DNA of 64,000 bases from Taudactylus pleione (Eukaryota; Chordata; Amphibia; Anura; Myobatrachidae), in contig JAUIMM010000579.1 in the NCBI GenBank assembly GCA_031769625.1, forward strand, positions 124,001 to 188,000, written 5' to 3'. Positions within the stretch are counted from its first letter, which is position 1, and the number at the start of each line of letters is the position of its first letter. The position numbers and the translations under genes were made by a program. This document shows positions 14,401-28,860 of this stretch, piece after piece. The notes under the pieces are model-generated. The model made no database searches. It was not told the origin of the DNA and saw nothing but the letters and a program-made list of their open reading frames with translations.

Positions 14401-17400
14401 ATTCACTTCTTATTCCTGCTCAAGCTTCTTATTCACTTCTTATTCCTGCTCCAGCTTCTTATTCACTTCCTATTCCTGCTCCAGCTTCTTATTCATCTCT
14501 TATTCCTGCTCCAGCTTCTTATTCACTTCTCAATCATACTCCCGCTTCTTATTCCTGCTCCAGCTTCTTATTCATCTCTTATTCCTGCTCCAGCTTCTTA
14601 TTCACTTCTTATTCCTGCTCCAGCTTCTTATTCACTTCTTATTCCTGCTCCAGCTCTTTATTCACTTCTTATTCCTCCTCCAGCTTCTTATTCACTTCCT
14701 ATTCCTGCTCCAGCTTCTTATTCATCTCTTATTCCTGCTCCAGCTTCTTATTCACTTCTCAATCATACTCCCGCTTCTTATTCCTGCTCCAGCTTCTTAT
14801 TCACTTCTTATTCCTCCTCCAGCTCCTTATTCACTTCTTATTCCTACTCCTGATTCTTAATCACTTATTATTCCTGCTCCAGCTTCTTATTCACTTCTTA
14901 TTCCTGCTCCAGCTTCTTATTCACTTCTTATTCCTGCTCCAGCTTCTGATTCACTTCTTATTCCTGCTCCAGCTTCTTATTCACTTCTTATTCCTGCTCC
15001 AGCTTCTGATTCACTTCTTATTCCTGCTCCAGCTTCTGATTCACATCTTTTTCCTGCTCCAGCTTCTTATTCACATCTTATTCCTGCTCCAGCTTCTTAT
15101 TCACTTCTTATTCCTGCTCCAGCTTCTTATTCACTTCTTATTCCTATTCCTGATTCTTATACACTTCTTATTCCAGCTCATGCTTCTTACTCACTTATTA
15201 TTCCTGCTCCAGCTTCTTATTCACTTCTTATTCCTGCTCCAGTTTCTTATTCACTTCTTATTCCTGCTCCTGCTTCTTATTCACTTTTTATTCCTGCTCA
15301 TGCTTCTTATTCACTTATTATTCCTGCTCCAGCCTCTTATTCACTTCTTATTCATGCTCCAGCTTCTTATTCACTTCTTATTCCTGCTCATGCTTCTTAT
15401 TCACTTATTATTCCTGCTCCAGCCTCTTATTCACTTTTAATTCCTGCTCCAGCTTCTTATTCACTTCTTATTCATGCTCCAGCTTCTTATACACTTCTTA
15501 TTCCTCATCCAGCTTCTTATTCTCTTCTTATTCCTGCTCCAGCTTCTCATTCTCTTATTCCTGCTCCTGCTTCTTAATCACTTCTTGTTCCTGCTCCAGC
15601 TCCTTATTCACTTCTCATTCCTGCTCCAGCTTCTTATTCACCTCTTATTCCTGCTCCAGCTTCTTATTCACTTCTTATTTCTGCTCCAGCTTCTTATTTA
15701 CTTCTTATTCCTGCTCCAACTTCTTATTCACTTCTTATTCCAGCTCCAGCTTCTTATTCACTTCTTATTCCTGCTCCAGCTTCTTATTAACTTCTTATTC
15801 CTGCTCCAGCTTCTTATTCACTTCTTATTCCTGCTCCAGCTTCTTATTCACTTCTTATTCCTGCTCCAGCTTCTTATTCACTTCTTATTCCTCCTCCAGC
15901 TTCTTATTCACTTCTCATTCCTGCTCCAGCTTCTTATTCCCCCCTTATTCCTGCTCCAGCTTCTTATTCACTTCTTATTCCTCCTCCAGCTTCTTATTCA
16001 CTTCTTATTCCTGCTCCAGCTCCTTATTCACTTCTTATTCCTGCTCCTGCTTCTTATTCACTTCTATTCCTCCTCCTGCTTCTTATTCACTTCTTATTCC
16101 TGCTCCAGCTTCTTTTTCACTTACTATTCCTGCTCCAGCCTCTTATTCACTTCTTATTCCTGCTCAAGCCTCTTATTCACTTCTTATTCCTGCTCCAGCT
16201 TCTGATTCATCTCTTATTCCTCCTCCAGCTCCTTATTCACTTCTTATTCCTGCTCCAGCTTCTTATTCACTTCTTATTCCTGCTCCAGCTTCTTATTCAC
16301 TTCTCATTCCTGCTCCAGCTTCTTATTAACTTCTCATTCCTGCTCCAGCTTCTTATTCACTTCTCAATCATACTCCCGCTTCTTATTCCTGCTCCAGCTT
16401 CTTATTCATCTCTTATTCCTGCTCCAGCTTCTTATTCACTTCTTTTTCCTGCTCCAGCTTCTTATTCACTTCTTTTTCCTGCTCCAGCTCTTTATTCACT
16501 TCTTATTCCTGCTCCAGCCTCTTATTCACTTCTTATTCCTGCTCCAGCTTCTTATTCACTTCTTATTCCTGCTCCAGCTTCTTATTCACTTCTTATTCCT
16601 GCTCCAGCTTCTGATTCACCTCTTATTCCTGCTCCAGCTTCTTATTCACTTCTCAATCATACTCCCGCTTCTTATTCCTGCTCCAGCTTCTTGTTCCTCC
16701 TCCAGCTTGTTATACACTTCTTATTCCTGCTCCAGCTTCGGATTCACTTCTTATTCCTGCTCCAGCTCCTTATTCACTTCTTATTCTTGCTCCAGCTCCT
16801 TATTCACTTCTTATTCCTGCTCCAGCTTCTAATTCACTTCTTGTTCCTGCTCCAGCATCTTATTCACTTCTTATTCCTCCTCCAGCTCTTTATTCACTTC
16901 TTATTCCTGCTCCAGCTTCTTATTCACTTCTTATTCCTGCTCCAGACTCTAATTCTCTTCTTATTCCTGCTCCAGCTCCTTATTCACTTCTTATTCCTGC
17001 TCCAGCCTCTTATTCACTTCTTATTCCTCCTCCAGCTTCTTATTCACATCTCATTCCTGCTCCAGCTCCTTATTCATCTCTTATTCCTCCTCCAGCTTCT
17101 TATTCACTTCTCATTCCTGCTCCAGCTTCTTATTCATCTCTTATTCCTGCTCCAGCTTCTTATTCACTTCTTATTCCTGCTCCAGCTTCTTATTCACATC
17201 TTATTCCTGCTCCAGCTTCTAATTCACTTCTTATTCCTACTCCTGATTCTTACACACATCTTATTCCAGCTCATGCTTCTTACTCACTTCTTATTCCTGC
17301 TCCAGCTTCTTATTCACTTCTTATTCCTGCTCCAGTTTCTTATTCACTTCTTATTCCTGCTCCAGCTTCTTATTCACTTCCTATTCCTGCTCCAGCTTCT

Positions 17401-18240
17401 TATACACTTCTTATTCCTGCTCCTGATTCTTATTCACTTTTTATTCCTGCTCCAGCTTCTTATTTACTTCTTATTCCTACTCCTGATTCTTACACACTTC
17501 TTATTCCAGCTCATGCTTCTTACTCACTTCTTATTCCTGCTCCAGCTTCTTATTCACTTCTTATTCCTGCTCCAGCTTCTTATTCACTTCTCATTCCTGC
17601 TCCAGCTTCTTATTCACTTCTCATTCCTGCTCCAGCTACTTATTCACTTCTCATTCCTGCTCGAGCTCTTTATTCACTTCTTATTCCTGCTCCAGCTTCT
17701 TATTCAATTTTCATTCCTGCTCCAGCTTCTTATTCATTTCTTATTCCTGCTCCAGCTTCTTATTCACTTCTCATTCCTGTTCCAGCTTCTTATTCACTTC
17801 TTATTCCTACTCCAGCTCTTTATTCACTTCTTATTCCTGCTCCAGCTTCTTATTCACTTCTTATTCCTGCTCCAGCTTCTTATTCACTTCTTATTCCTGC
17901 TCCAGCTTCTTATTCACTTCCTATTCCTGCTCCAGCTTCTTATTCATCTCTTATTCCTGCTCCAGCTTCTTATTCACTTCTCAATCATACTCCCGCTTCT
18001 TATTCCTGCTCCAGCTTCTTATTCATCTCTTATTCCTGCTCCAGCTTCTTATTCACTTCTTATTCCTGCTCCAGCTTCTTATTCACTTCTTATTCCTGCT
18101 CCAGCTCTTTATTCACTTCTTATTCCTGCTCCAGCTTCTTATTCACTTCCTATTCCTGCTCCAGCTTCTTATTCATCTCTTATTCCTGCTCCAGCTTCTT
18201 ATTCACTTCTCAATCATACTCCCGCTTCTTATTCCTGCTC
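8460..18240 (+). repeat. Triplicated ~3.4-kb higher-order repeat
   Basis: Three near-identical blocks lie at about 8460-11910, 11911-15180 and 15181-18240. Private variants recur at fixed offsets. A CCCCCC run is at 9217, 12668 and 15939; CTTCGGATTCAC is near 10016, 13467 and 16738; a 29-bp unit with one base missing (CTTCTATTCCT) is near 9340, 12791 and 16061. The offsets are 3451 and 3271 bp. The 180-bp difference equals six units missing from the middle copy near 14150, where the first and third copies keep the ACTCCTGATTC module. This is a recent triplication followed by a six-unit deletion in one copy. Outer edges are approximate. Confidence 0.85.
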
Positions 18241-18536
18241 CAGCTTCTTATTCATCTCTTATTCCTGCTCCAGCTTCTTATTCACTTCTTATTCCTGCTC
18301 CAACTTCTTATTCACTTCTTATTCCTGCTCCAGCTCTTTATTCACTTCTTATTCCTGCTCCAGACTCTTATTCACTTCTTATTCCTGCTCCAGCTTCTTA
18401 TTCACTTCTTATTCCTGCTCCAGCTTCTTATTCACTTCTTATTCCTGCTCCAGATTCTGATTCACCTCTTATTCCTGCTCCAGCATCTTATTCACTTCTC
18501 AATCATACTCCCGCTTCTTATTCCTGCTCCAGCTTC

Positions 18537-21500
18537 TTGTTCCTCCTCCAGCTTGTTATACACTTCTTATTCCTGCTCCAGCTTCTGATTCACTTCTTAT
18601 TCCTGCTCCAGCTCCTTATTCACTTCTTATTCCTGCTCCGGCTTCTGATTCACTTCTTGTTCCTGCTCCAGCATCTTATTCACTTCTTATTCCTCCTCCA
18701 GCTCCTTATTCACTTCTTATTCCTGCTCCAGCTTCTTATTCACTTCTTATTACTGCTCCAGCCTCTAATTCACTTCTTATTCCTGCTCCAGCTCCTTATT
18801 CACTTCTTATTCCTGCTCCAGCTTCTTATTCACTTCTTATTCCTCCTCCAGCTTCATATTCACTTCTCAATCCTGCTCCAGCTTCTTATTCAGTTCTTTT
18901 TCCTGCTCCAGCTTCTTATTCACTTCTTATTCCTGCTCTAGCTTCTTATTCACATCTTATTCCTGCTTCAGCTTCTAATTCACTTCTTATTCCTACTCCT
19001 GATTCTTACACACATCTTATTCCAGCTCATGCTTCTTACTCACTTCTTATTCCTGCTCCAGCTTCTTATTCACTTCTTATTCCTACTCCCGTTTCTTATT
19101 CACTTCTTATTCCTGCTCCAGCTTCTTATTCACTTCCTATTCCTGCTCCAGCTTCTTATACACTTCTTATTCCTGCTCCTGATTCTTATTCACTTTTTAT
19201 TCCAGCTCCAGCTTCTTATTCACTTCTTATTCCTACTCCTGATTCTTACACACTTCTTATTCCAGCTCATGCTTCTTACTCACTTCTTATTCCTGCTCCA
19301 GCTTCTTATTCACTTCTTATTCCTGCTCCAGCTTCTCATTCTCTTATTCCTGCTCCAGCTTCTTATTCACTTCTTGTTCCTGCTCCAGCTCCTTATTCAC
19401 TTCTTATTCCTGGTCCAGCTTCTTATTCACCTCTTATTCCTGCTCCAGCTTCTTATTCAGTTCTTATTCCTGCTCCAGCTTCTTATTCACCTCTTATTCC
19501 TGCTCCAGCTTCTTATTCACCTCTTATTCCTGCTCCAGCTTCTTATTCACTTCTTATTCCTGCTCCAGCTCCTTATTCACTTCTTATTCCTGCTCCAGCT
19601 TCTGATTCACTTCTTGTTCCTGCTCCAGCATCTTATTCACTTCTTATTCCTCCTCCAGCTCCTTATTCACTTCTTATTCCTGCTCCAGCTTCTTATTCAC
19701 TTCTTATTACTGCTCCAGCCTCTAATTCACTTCTTATTCCAGCTCCAGCTCCTTATTCACTTCTTATTCCTGCTCCAGCTTCTTATTCACTTCTTATTCC
19801 TCCTCCAGCTTCTTATTCACTTCTCAATCATACTCCCGCTTCTTATTCCTGCTCCAGCTTCTTGTTCCTCCTCCAGCTTGTTATACACTTCTTATTCCTG
19901 CTCCAGCTTCTGATTCACTTCTTATTCCTGCTCCAGCATCTTATTCACTTCTTGTTCCTGCTCCAGCATCTTATTCACTTCTTATTCCTCCTCCAGCTCC
20001 TTATTCACTTCTTATTCCTGCTCCAGCTTCTTATTCACTTCTTATTACTGCTCCAGCCTCTAATTCACTTCTTATTCCAGCTCCAGCTCCTTATTCACTT
20101 CTTATTCCTGCTCCAGCTTCTTATTCACTTCTTATTCCTCCTCCAGCCTCTAATTCACTTCTTATTCCTGCTCCAGCTCCTTATTCACTTCTTATTCCTG
20201 CTCCAGCTTCTTATTCACTTCTTATTCCTCCTCCAGCTTCATATTCACTTCTCAATCCTGCTCCAGCTTCCTATTCAGTTCTTTTTCCTGCTCCAGCTTC
20301 TTATTCACTTCTTATTCCTGCTCTAGCTTCTTATTCACATCTTATTCCTGCTTCAGCTTCTAATTCACTTCTTATTCCTACTCCTGATTCTTACACACAT
20401 CTTATTCCAGCTCATGCTTCTTACTCACTTCTTATTCCTGCTCCAGCTTCTTATTCACTTCTTATTCCTGCTCCCGTTTCTTATTCACTTCTTATTCCTG
20501 CTCCAGCTTCTTATTCACTTCCTATTCCTGCTCCAGCTTCTTATACACTTCTTATTCCTGCTCCTGATTCTTATTCACTTTTTATTCCAGCTCCAGCTTC
20601 TTATTCACTTCTTATTCCTACTCCTGATTCTTACACACTTCTTATTCCAGCTCATGCTTCTTACTCACTTCTTATTCCTGCTCCAGCTTCTTATTCACTT
20701 CTTATTCCTGCTCCAGCTTCTCATTCTCTTATTCCTGCTCCAGCTTCTTATTCACTTCTTGTTCCTGCTCCAGCTCCTTATTCACTTCTTATTCCTGGTC
20801 CAGCTTCTTATTCACCTCTTATTCCTGCTCCAGCTTCTTATTCAGTTCTTATTCCTGCTCCAGCTTCTTATTCACCTCTTATTCCTGCTCCAGCTTCTTA
20901 TTCACCTCTTATTCCTGCTCCAGCTTCTTACTCACTTCTTATTCCTGCTCCAGCTCCTTATTCACTTCTTATTCCTGCTCCAGCTTCTGATTCACTTCTT
21001 GTTCCTGCTCCAGCATCTTATTCACTTCTTATTCCTCCTCCAGCTCCTTATTCACTTCTTATTCCTGCTCCAGCTTCTTATTCACTTCTTATTACTGCTC
21101 CAGCCTCTAATTCACTTCTTATTCCAGCTCCAGCTCCTTATTCACTTCTTATTCCTGCTCCAGCTTCTTATTCACTTCTTATTCCTCCTCCAGCTTCTTA
21201 TTCACTTCTCAATCATACTCCCGCTTCTTATTCCTGCTCCAGCTTCTTGTTCCTCCTCCAGCTTGTTATACACTTCTTATTCCTGCTCCAGCTTCTGATT
21301 CACTTCTTATTCCTGCTCCAGCATCTTATTCACTTCTTGTTCCTGCTCCAGCATCTTATTCACTTCTTATTCCTCCTCCAGCTCCTTATTCACTTCTTAT
21401 TCCTGCTCCAGCTTCTTATTCACTTCTTATTACTGCTCCAGCCTCTAATTCACTTCTTATTCCAGCTCCAGCTCCTTATTCACTTCTTATTCCTGCTCCA

Positions 21501-22030
21501 GCTTCTTATTCACTTCTTATTCCTCCTCCAGCTTCTTATTCACTTCTCAATCCTGCTCCAGCTTCTTATTCAGTTCTTATTCCTGCTCCAGCTTCTTATT
21601 CACTTCTTATTCCTGCTCTAGCTTCTTATTCACATCTTATTCCTGCTCCAGCTTCTAATTCACTTCTTATTCCTACTCCTGATTTTTATTCACTTCTTAT
21701 TCCTGCTCTAGCTTCTTATTCACATCTTATTCCTGCTCCAGCTTCTAATTCACTTCTTATTCCTACTCCTGATTCTTACACACATCTTATTCCAGCTCAT
21801 GCTTCTTACTCACTTCTTATTCCTGCTCCAGCTTCTTATTCACTTCTTATTCCTGCTCCCGTTTCTTATTCACTTCTTATTCCTGCTCCAGCTTCTTATT
21901 CACTTCCTATTCCTGCTCCAGCTTCTTATACACTTCTTATTCCTGCTCCTGATTCTTATTCATTTTTATTCCAGCTCCAGCTTCTTATTCACTTCTTATT
22001 CCTACTCCTGATTCTTACACACTTCTTATT
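18537..22030 (+). repeat. Higher-order repeat, ~1385-bp period, three copies
   Basis: Equivalent points fall at 19029, 20414 and 21799 (1385 bp each) and at 18537, 19862 and 21247 (1325 and 1385 bp). Shared private variants include GCTCCCGTTTC or ACTCCCGTTTC, CCTGGTCCAGC (first two copies), ATTACTGCTCC, and the paired 19-bp short units before CTCCTCCAGCTTGTTATACAC. The third copy is interrupted by small rearrangements near 21.65-22.0 kb, including a one-base deletion at about 21961. Edges are approximate. Confidence 0.75.
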
Positions 22031-25000
22031 CCAGCTCATGCTTCTTACTCACTTCTTATTCCTGCTCCAGCTTCTTATTCACTTCTTATTCCTGCTCCAG
22101 CTTCTTATTCACTTATTATTCCAGCTCCAGCTTCTTATTCAGTTCTTATTCCTGCTCCAGCTTCTTATTCACCTCTTATTCCTGCTCCAGCTTCTTATTC
22201 ACCTCTTATTCCTGCTCCAGCTTCTTATTCACTTCTTATTCCTGCTCCAGCTTCTTATTCACTTCTTATTTCTGCTCCAGCTTCTTATTCACTTCTTATT
22301 CCTGCTCCAGCTTCTTATACACTTCTTATTCCTCATCCAGCTTCTTATTCACATCTTATTCCTGCTCCAGCTTCTCATTCTCTTACTCCTGCTCCAGGTT
22401 CTTTTTCACTTCTTATTCCTCATCCAGCTTCTTATTCACTTCTTATTCCTGCTCCAGCTTCTCATTCTCTTACTCCTGCTCCAGGTTCTTATTCACTTCT
22501 TGTTCCTGCTCCAGCTCCTTATTCACTTCTTATTCCTGCTCCAGCTTCTTATTCACCTCTTATTCCTGCTCCAGCTTCTTATTCACCTCTTATTCCTGCT
22601 CCAGCTTCTTATTCAGTTCTTATTCCTGCTCCAGCTTCTTATTCACCTCTTATTCCTGCTCCAGCTTCTTATTCACCTCTTATTCCTGCTCCAGCTTCTT
22701 ATTCACTTCTTATTCCTGCTCCAGCTTCTTATTCACTTCTCATTCCTGCTCCAGCTTCTTATTCACTTCTTATTCCTGCTCCAGCTCTTTATTCACTTCT
22801 TATTCCTGCTCCAGCTTCTTATTCACTTCTTATTCCTGCTCCAGCTTCTTATTCACTTCCTATTCCTGCTCCAGCTTCTTATTCATCTCTTATTCCTGCT
22901 CCAGCTTCTGATTCATCTTTTATTCCTCCTCCAGCTCCTTATTCATTTCTTATTCCTGCTCCAGCTTCTTATTCACTTCTTATTCCTGCTCCAGCTTCTT
23001 ATTCACTTCTCATTCCTGCTCCAGCTTCTTATTCACTTCTCATTCCTGCTCCAGCTCGTTATTCACTTCTCATTCCTGCTCGAGCTCTTTATTAACTTCT
23101 TATTCCTGCTCCAGCTTCTTATTCACTTTTATTCCTGCTCCAGCTTCTTATTCATTTCTTATTCCTGCTCCAGCTTCTTATTCACTTCTCATTCCTGCTC
23201 CAGCTTCTTATTTACTTCTTATTCCTGCTCCAGCTCTTTATTCACTTCTTATTCCTGCTTCAGCTTCTTATTCACTTCTTATTCCTGCTCCAGCTTCTTA
23301 TTCACTTCTTATTCCTGCTCCAGCTTCTTATTCACTTCCTATTCCTGCTCCAGCTTCTTATTCATCTCTTATTCCTGCTCCAGCTTCTTATTCACTTCTC
23401 AATCATACTCCCGCTTCTTATTCATCTCTTATTCCTGCTCCAGCTTCTTATTCACTTCTTATTCCTGCTCCAGCTTCTTATTCACTTCTTATTCCTGCTC
23501 CAGCTCTTTATTCACTTCTTATTCCTGCTCCAGCTTCTTATTCACTTCTCAATCATACTCACGCTTCTTTTTCCTGCTCCAGCTTCTTGTTCCTCCTCCA
23601 GCTTGTTATACACTTCTTATTCCTGCACCAGCTTCTGATTCACTTCTTATTCCTGCTCCAGCTCCTTATTCACTTCTTATTCCTGCTCCAGCTCCTTATT
23701 CACTTCTTTTTCCTGCTCCAGCATCTGATTCACTTCTTCTTCCTGCTCCAGCATCTTATTCACTTCTTATTCCTCCTCCAGCTCCTTATTCACTTCTTAT
23801 TCCTGATCCAGCTTCTTATTGACTTCTTATTCCTGCTCCAGCCTCTAATTCACTTCTTATTCCTGCTCCAGCTCCTTATTCACTTCTTATTCCTGCTCCA
23901 GCTTCTTATTCACTTCTTATTCCTGCTCCAGCTTCTTATTCACTTCCTATTCCTGCTCCAGCCTCTTATTCACTTCTTATTCCTGCTCCAGCTTCTTATT
24001 CACTGCTTATTCCTGCTCCAGCTTCTGATTCATCTCTTATTCCTCCTCCAGCTCCTTATTCACTTCTTATTCCTGCTCCAGCTTCTTATTCACTTCTTAT
24101 TCATGCTCCAGCTTCTTATTCACCTCTTTTTCATGCTCCAGCTTCTTGTTCCTGCTCCAGCTTCTTATTCACTTCTCATTCCTGCTCCAGCTTCTTATTC
24201 ACTTCTCATTCCTGCTCCAGCTCTTTATTCACTTCTCATTCCAGCTCGAGCTCTTTATTCACTTCTTATTCCTGCTCCAGCTTCTTATTCAATTTTTATT
24301 CCTGCTCCAGCATCTTATTCATTTCTTATTCCTGCTCCAGCTTCTTATTCACTTCTCATTCCTGCTCCAGCTTCTTATTCACGTCTTATTCCTGCTCCAG
24401 CTCTTTATTCACTTCTTATTCCTGCTCCAGCTTCTTATTCACTTCTTATTCCTGCTCCATCTTCTTATTCACTTCCTATTCCTGCTCCAGCTTCTTATTC
24501 ATCTCTTATTCCTGCTCCAGCTTCTTATTCACTTCTCAATCATACTCCCGCTTCTTATTCCTGCTCCAGCTTCTTATTCATCTCTTATTCCTGCTCCAGC
24601 TTCTTATTCACTTCTTATTCCAGCTCCATCTTCTTATTCACTTCTTATTCCTGCTCCAGCTCTTTATTCACTTCTTATTCCTGCTCCAGCTTCTTATTCA
24701 CTTCTTATTCCTGCTCCAGCTTCTTATTCACTTCTTATTCCTGCTCCAGCTTCTGATTCACCTCTTATTCCTGCTCCAGCTTCTTATTCACTTCTCAATC
24801 ATACTCCCGCTTCTTATTCCTGCTCCAGCTTCTTGTTCCTCCTCCAGCTTGTTATACACTTCTTATTCCTGCTCCAGCTTCTGATTCACTTCTTATTCCT
24901 GCTCCAGCTCCTTATTCACTTCTTATTCCTGCTCCAGCTCCTTATTCACTTCTTATTCCTTCTCCAGCTTCTGATTCACTTCTTGTTCCTGCTCCAGCAT

Positions 25001-25439
25001 CTTATTCACTTATTATTCCTCCTCCAGCTACTTATTCACTTCTTATTCCTGCTCCAGCTTCTTATTCACTTCTTATTCCTGCTCCAGCCTCTAATTCACT
25101 TCTTATTCCTGCTCCAGCTCCTTATTCACTTCTTGTTCCTGCTCCAGCTTCTGATTCACTTCGTATTCCTCCTCCAGCTTTTTATTCACTTCTCATTCCT
25201 GCTCCAGCTCCTTATTCATCTCTTATTCCTCCTCCAGCTTCTTATTCACTTCTCATTCCTGCTCCAGCTTCTTATTCATCTCTTATTCCTGCTCCAGCTT
25301 CTTATTCACTTCTTATTCCTGCTCCAGCTTCTTATTCACATCTTATTCCTGCTCCAGCTTCTAATTCACTTCTTATTCCTACTCCTGATTCTTACACACA
25401 TCTTATTCCAGCTCATGCTTCTTACTCACTTCTTATTCC

Positions 25440-28400
25440 TGCTCCAGCTTCTTATTCACTTCTTATTCCTGCTCTAGCTTCTTATTCACATCTTATTCCT
25501 GCTTCAGCTTCTAATTCACTTCTTATTCCTACTCCTGATTCTTACACACATCTTATTCCAGCTCATGCTTCTTACTCACTTCTTATTCCTGCTCCAGCTT
25601 CTTATTCACTTCTTATTCCTGCTCCCGTTTCTTATTCACTTCTTATTCCTGCTCCAGCTTCTTATTCACTTCCTATTCCTGCTCCAGCTTCTTATACACT
25701 TCTTATTCCAGCTCCTGATTCTTATTCACTTTTTATTCCAGCTCCAGCTTCTTATTCACTTCTTATTCCTACTCCTGATTCTTACACACTTCTTATTCCA
25801 GCTCATGCTTCTTACTCACTTCTTATTCCTGCTCCAGCTTCTTATTCACTTCTTATTCCTGCTCCAGCTTCTCATTCTCTTATTCCTGCTCCAGCTTCTT
25901 ATTCACTTCTTGTTCCTGCTCCAGCTCCTTATTCACTTCTTATTCCTGGTCCAGCTTCTTATTCACCTCTTATTCCTGCTCCAGCTTCTTATTCAGTTCT
26001 TATTCCTGCTCCAGCTTCTTATTCACTTCTTAATCCTGCTCCAGCTTCTTATTCACCTCTTATTCCTGCTCCAGCTTCTTATTCACTTCTTATTCCTGCT
26101 CCAGCTTCTTATTCACTTCTTATTCCTGCTCCAGCTTCTTATTCACTTCTTATTCCTGCACCAGCTTCTGATTCATCTCTTATTCCTGCTCCAGCTTCTT
26201 ATTCACTTCTCATTCCTGCTCCAGCTTCTTATTCACCTCTTATTCATGCTCCAGCTTCTTGTTCCTGCTCCAGCTTGTTATTCACTTCTTATTCCTGCTC
26301 CAGCTTCTTGTTCCTGCTCCAGCGTGTTATTAACTTCTTATTCCTGCTCCAGCTTCTTATTCACTTCTCAATAATACTCCAGCTTCTTATTCCTGCTTCA
26401 GCTTCTTGTTCCTGCTCCAGCTTGTTATACACTTCTTATTCCTGCTCCAGCTCCTTATTCACTTCTTATTCCTGCTTCAGCTTCTTATTCACTTCTTATT
26501 CCTGCTCCAGCTCCTTATTCACTTCTTATTCCTCCTCCAGCTTCTTATTGCTCCAGCTTCTTATTCACTTCTTATTCCTGCTCCAGTTCCTTATTCACAT
26601 CTTATTCCTGCTCCAGCTTCTTATTCACTTCTTATTTCTGCTCCAGCTTTTTATTCACTTCCTATTCCTGCTCCAGCCTCTTATTCACTTCTTATTCCTG
26701 CTCCAGCTTCTTATTCACTTCTTATTTCTGCTCCAGCTTTTTATTTACTTCTTATTCCTGCTCCAGCTTCTTATTCACTTCTTATTCCAGCTCCAGCTTC
26801 TTATTCACTTCTTATTCCTGCTCCAGCTTCTTATTAACTTCTTATTCCTGCTCCAGCTTCTTATTCACTTCTTATTCCTGCTCCAGCTTCTTATTCACTT
26901 CTTATTCCTCCTCCAGCTTCTTATTCACTTCTCATTCCTGCTCCAGCTTCTTTTTCACTTCTTACTCCTGCTCCAGCTTCTTATTCACTTCTTATTCCTC
27001 CTCCAGCTTCTTATTCACTTCTTATTCCTGCTCCAGCTCCTTATTCACTTCTTATTCCTGCTCCTGCTTCTTATTCACTTCTTATTCCTGCTCCTGCTTC
27101 TTATTCACTTCTTATTCCTGCTCCAGCTTCTTATTCACTTCTTATTCCTGCTCTAGCTTCTTATTCACATCTTATTCCTGCTTCAGCTTCTAATTCACTT
27201 CTTATTCCTACTCCTGATTCTTACACACATCTTATTCCAGCTCATGCTTCTTACTCACTTCTTATTCCTGCTCCAGCTTCTTATTCACTTCTTATTCCTG
27301 CTCCCGTTTCTTATTCACTTCTTATTCCTGCTCCAGCTTCTTATTCACTTCCTATTCCTGCTCCAGCTTCTTATACACTTCTTATTCCAGCTCCTGATTC
27401 TTATTCACTTTTTATTCCAGCTCCAGCTTCTTATTCACTTCTTATTCCTACTCCTGATTCTTACACACTTCTTATTCCAGCTCATGCTTCTTACTCACTT
27501 CTTATTCCTGCTCCAGCTTCTTATTCACTTCTTATTCCTGCTCCAGCTTCTCATTCTCTTATTCCTGCTCCAGCTTCTTATTCACTTCTTGTTCCTGCTC
27601 CAGCTCCTTATTCACTTCTTATTCCTGGTCCAGCTTCTTTTTCACCTCTTATTCCTGCTCCAGCTTCTTATTCAGTTCTTATTCCTGCTCCAGCTTCTTA
27701 TTCACTTCTTATTCCTGCTCCAGCTTCTTATTCACCTCTTATTCCTGCTCCAGCTTCTTATTCACTTCTTATTCCTGCTCCAGCTTCTTATTCACTTCTT
27801 ATTCCTGCTCCAGCTTCTTATTCACTTCTTATTCCTGCACCAGCTTCTGATTCATCTCTTATTCCTGCTCCAGCTTCTTATTCACTTCTCATTCCTGCTC
27901 CAGCTTCTTATTCACCTCTTATTCATGCTCCAGCTTCTTGTTCCTGCTCCAGCTTGTTATTCACTTCTTATTCCTGCTCCAGCTTCTTGTTCCTGCTCCA
28001 GCGTGTTATTAACTTCTTATTCCTGCTCCAGCTTCTTATTCACTTCTCAATAATACTCCAGCTTCTTATTCCTGCTTCAGCTTCTTGTTCCTGCTCCAGC
28101 TTGTTATACACTTCTTATTCCTGCTCCAGCTCCTTATTCACTTCTTATTCCTGCTTCAGCTTCTTATTCACTTCTTATTCCTGCTCCAGCTCCTTATTCA
28201 CTTCTTATTCCTCCTCCAGCTTCTTATTGCTCCAGCTTCTTATTCACTTCTTATTCCTGCTCCAGTTCCTTATTCACATCTCATTCCTGCTCCAGCTTCT
28301 TATTCACTTCTTATTTCTGCTCCAGCTTTTTATTCACTTCCTATTCCTGCTCCAGCCTCTTATTCACTTCTTATTCCTGCTCCAGCTTCTTATTCACTTC

Positions 28401-28860
28401 TTGTTTCTGCTCCAGCTTTTTATTTACTTCTTATTCCTGCTCCAGCTTCTTATTCACTTCTTATTCCAGCTCCAGCTTCTTATTCACTTCTTATTCCTGC
28501 TCCAGCTTCTTATTAACTTCTTATTCCTGCTCCAGCTTCTTATTCACTTCTTATTCCTGCTCCAGCTTCTTATTCACTTCTTATTCCTGCTCCAGCTTCT
28601 TATTCACTTCTTATTCCTCCTCCAGCTTCTTATTCACTTCTCATTCCTGCTCCAGCTTCTTATTCACTTCTTACTCCTGCTCCAGCTTCTTATTCACTTC
28701 TTATTCCTCCTCCAGCTTCTTATTCACTTCTTATTCCTGCTCCAGCTCCTTATTCACTTCTTATTCCTGCTCCTGCTTCTTATTCACTTCTTATTCCTGC
28801 TCCTGCTTCTTATTCACTTCTTATTCCTGCTCCAGCTTCTTATTCACTTCTCAATCATAC
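25440..28860 (+). repeat. Higher-order repeat, two copies at 1679-bp offset
   Basis: The block at about 25.44-27.12 kb is repeated at about 27.12-28.86 kb. Matching points are 25565/27244, 26275/27954 and 26406/28085. Both copies hold the TTTCTGCTCCAGCTTTTTAT variants (26635 and 28314), the GCTCCCGTTTC variant and the 16-bp short unit. Few differences are visible between the copies, so the duplication looks recent. Confidence 0.8.
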
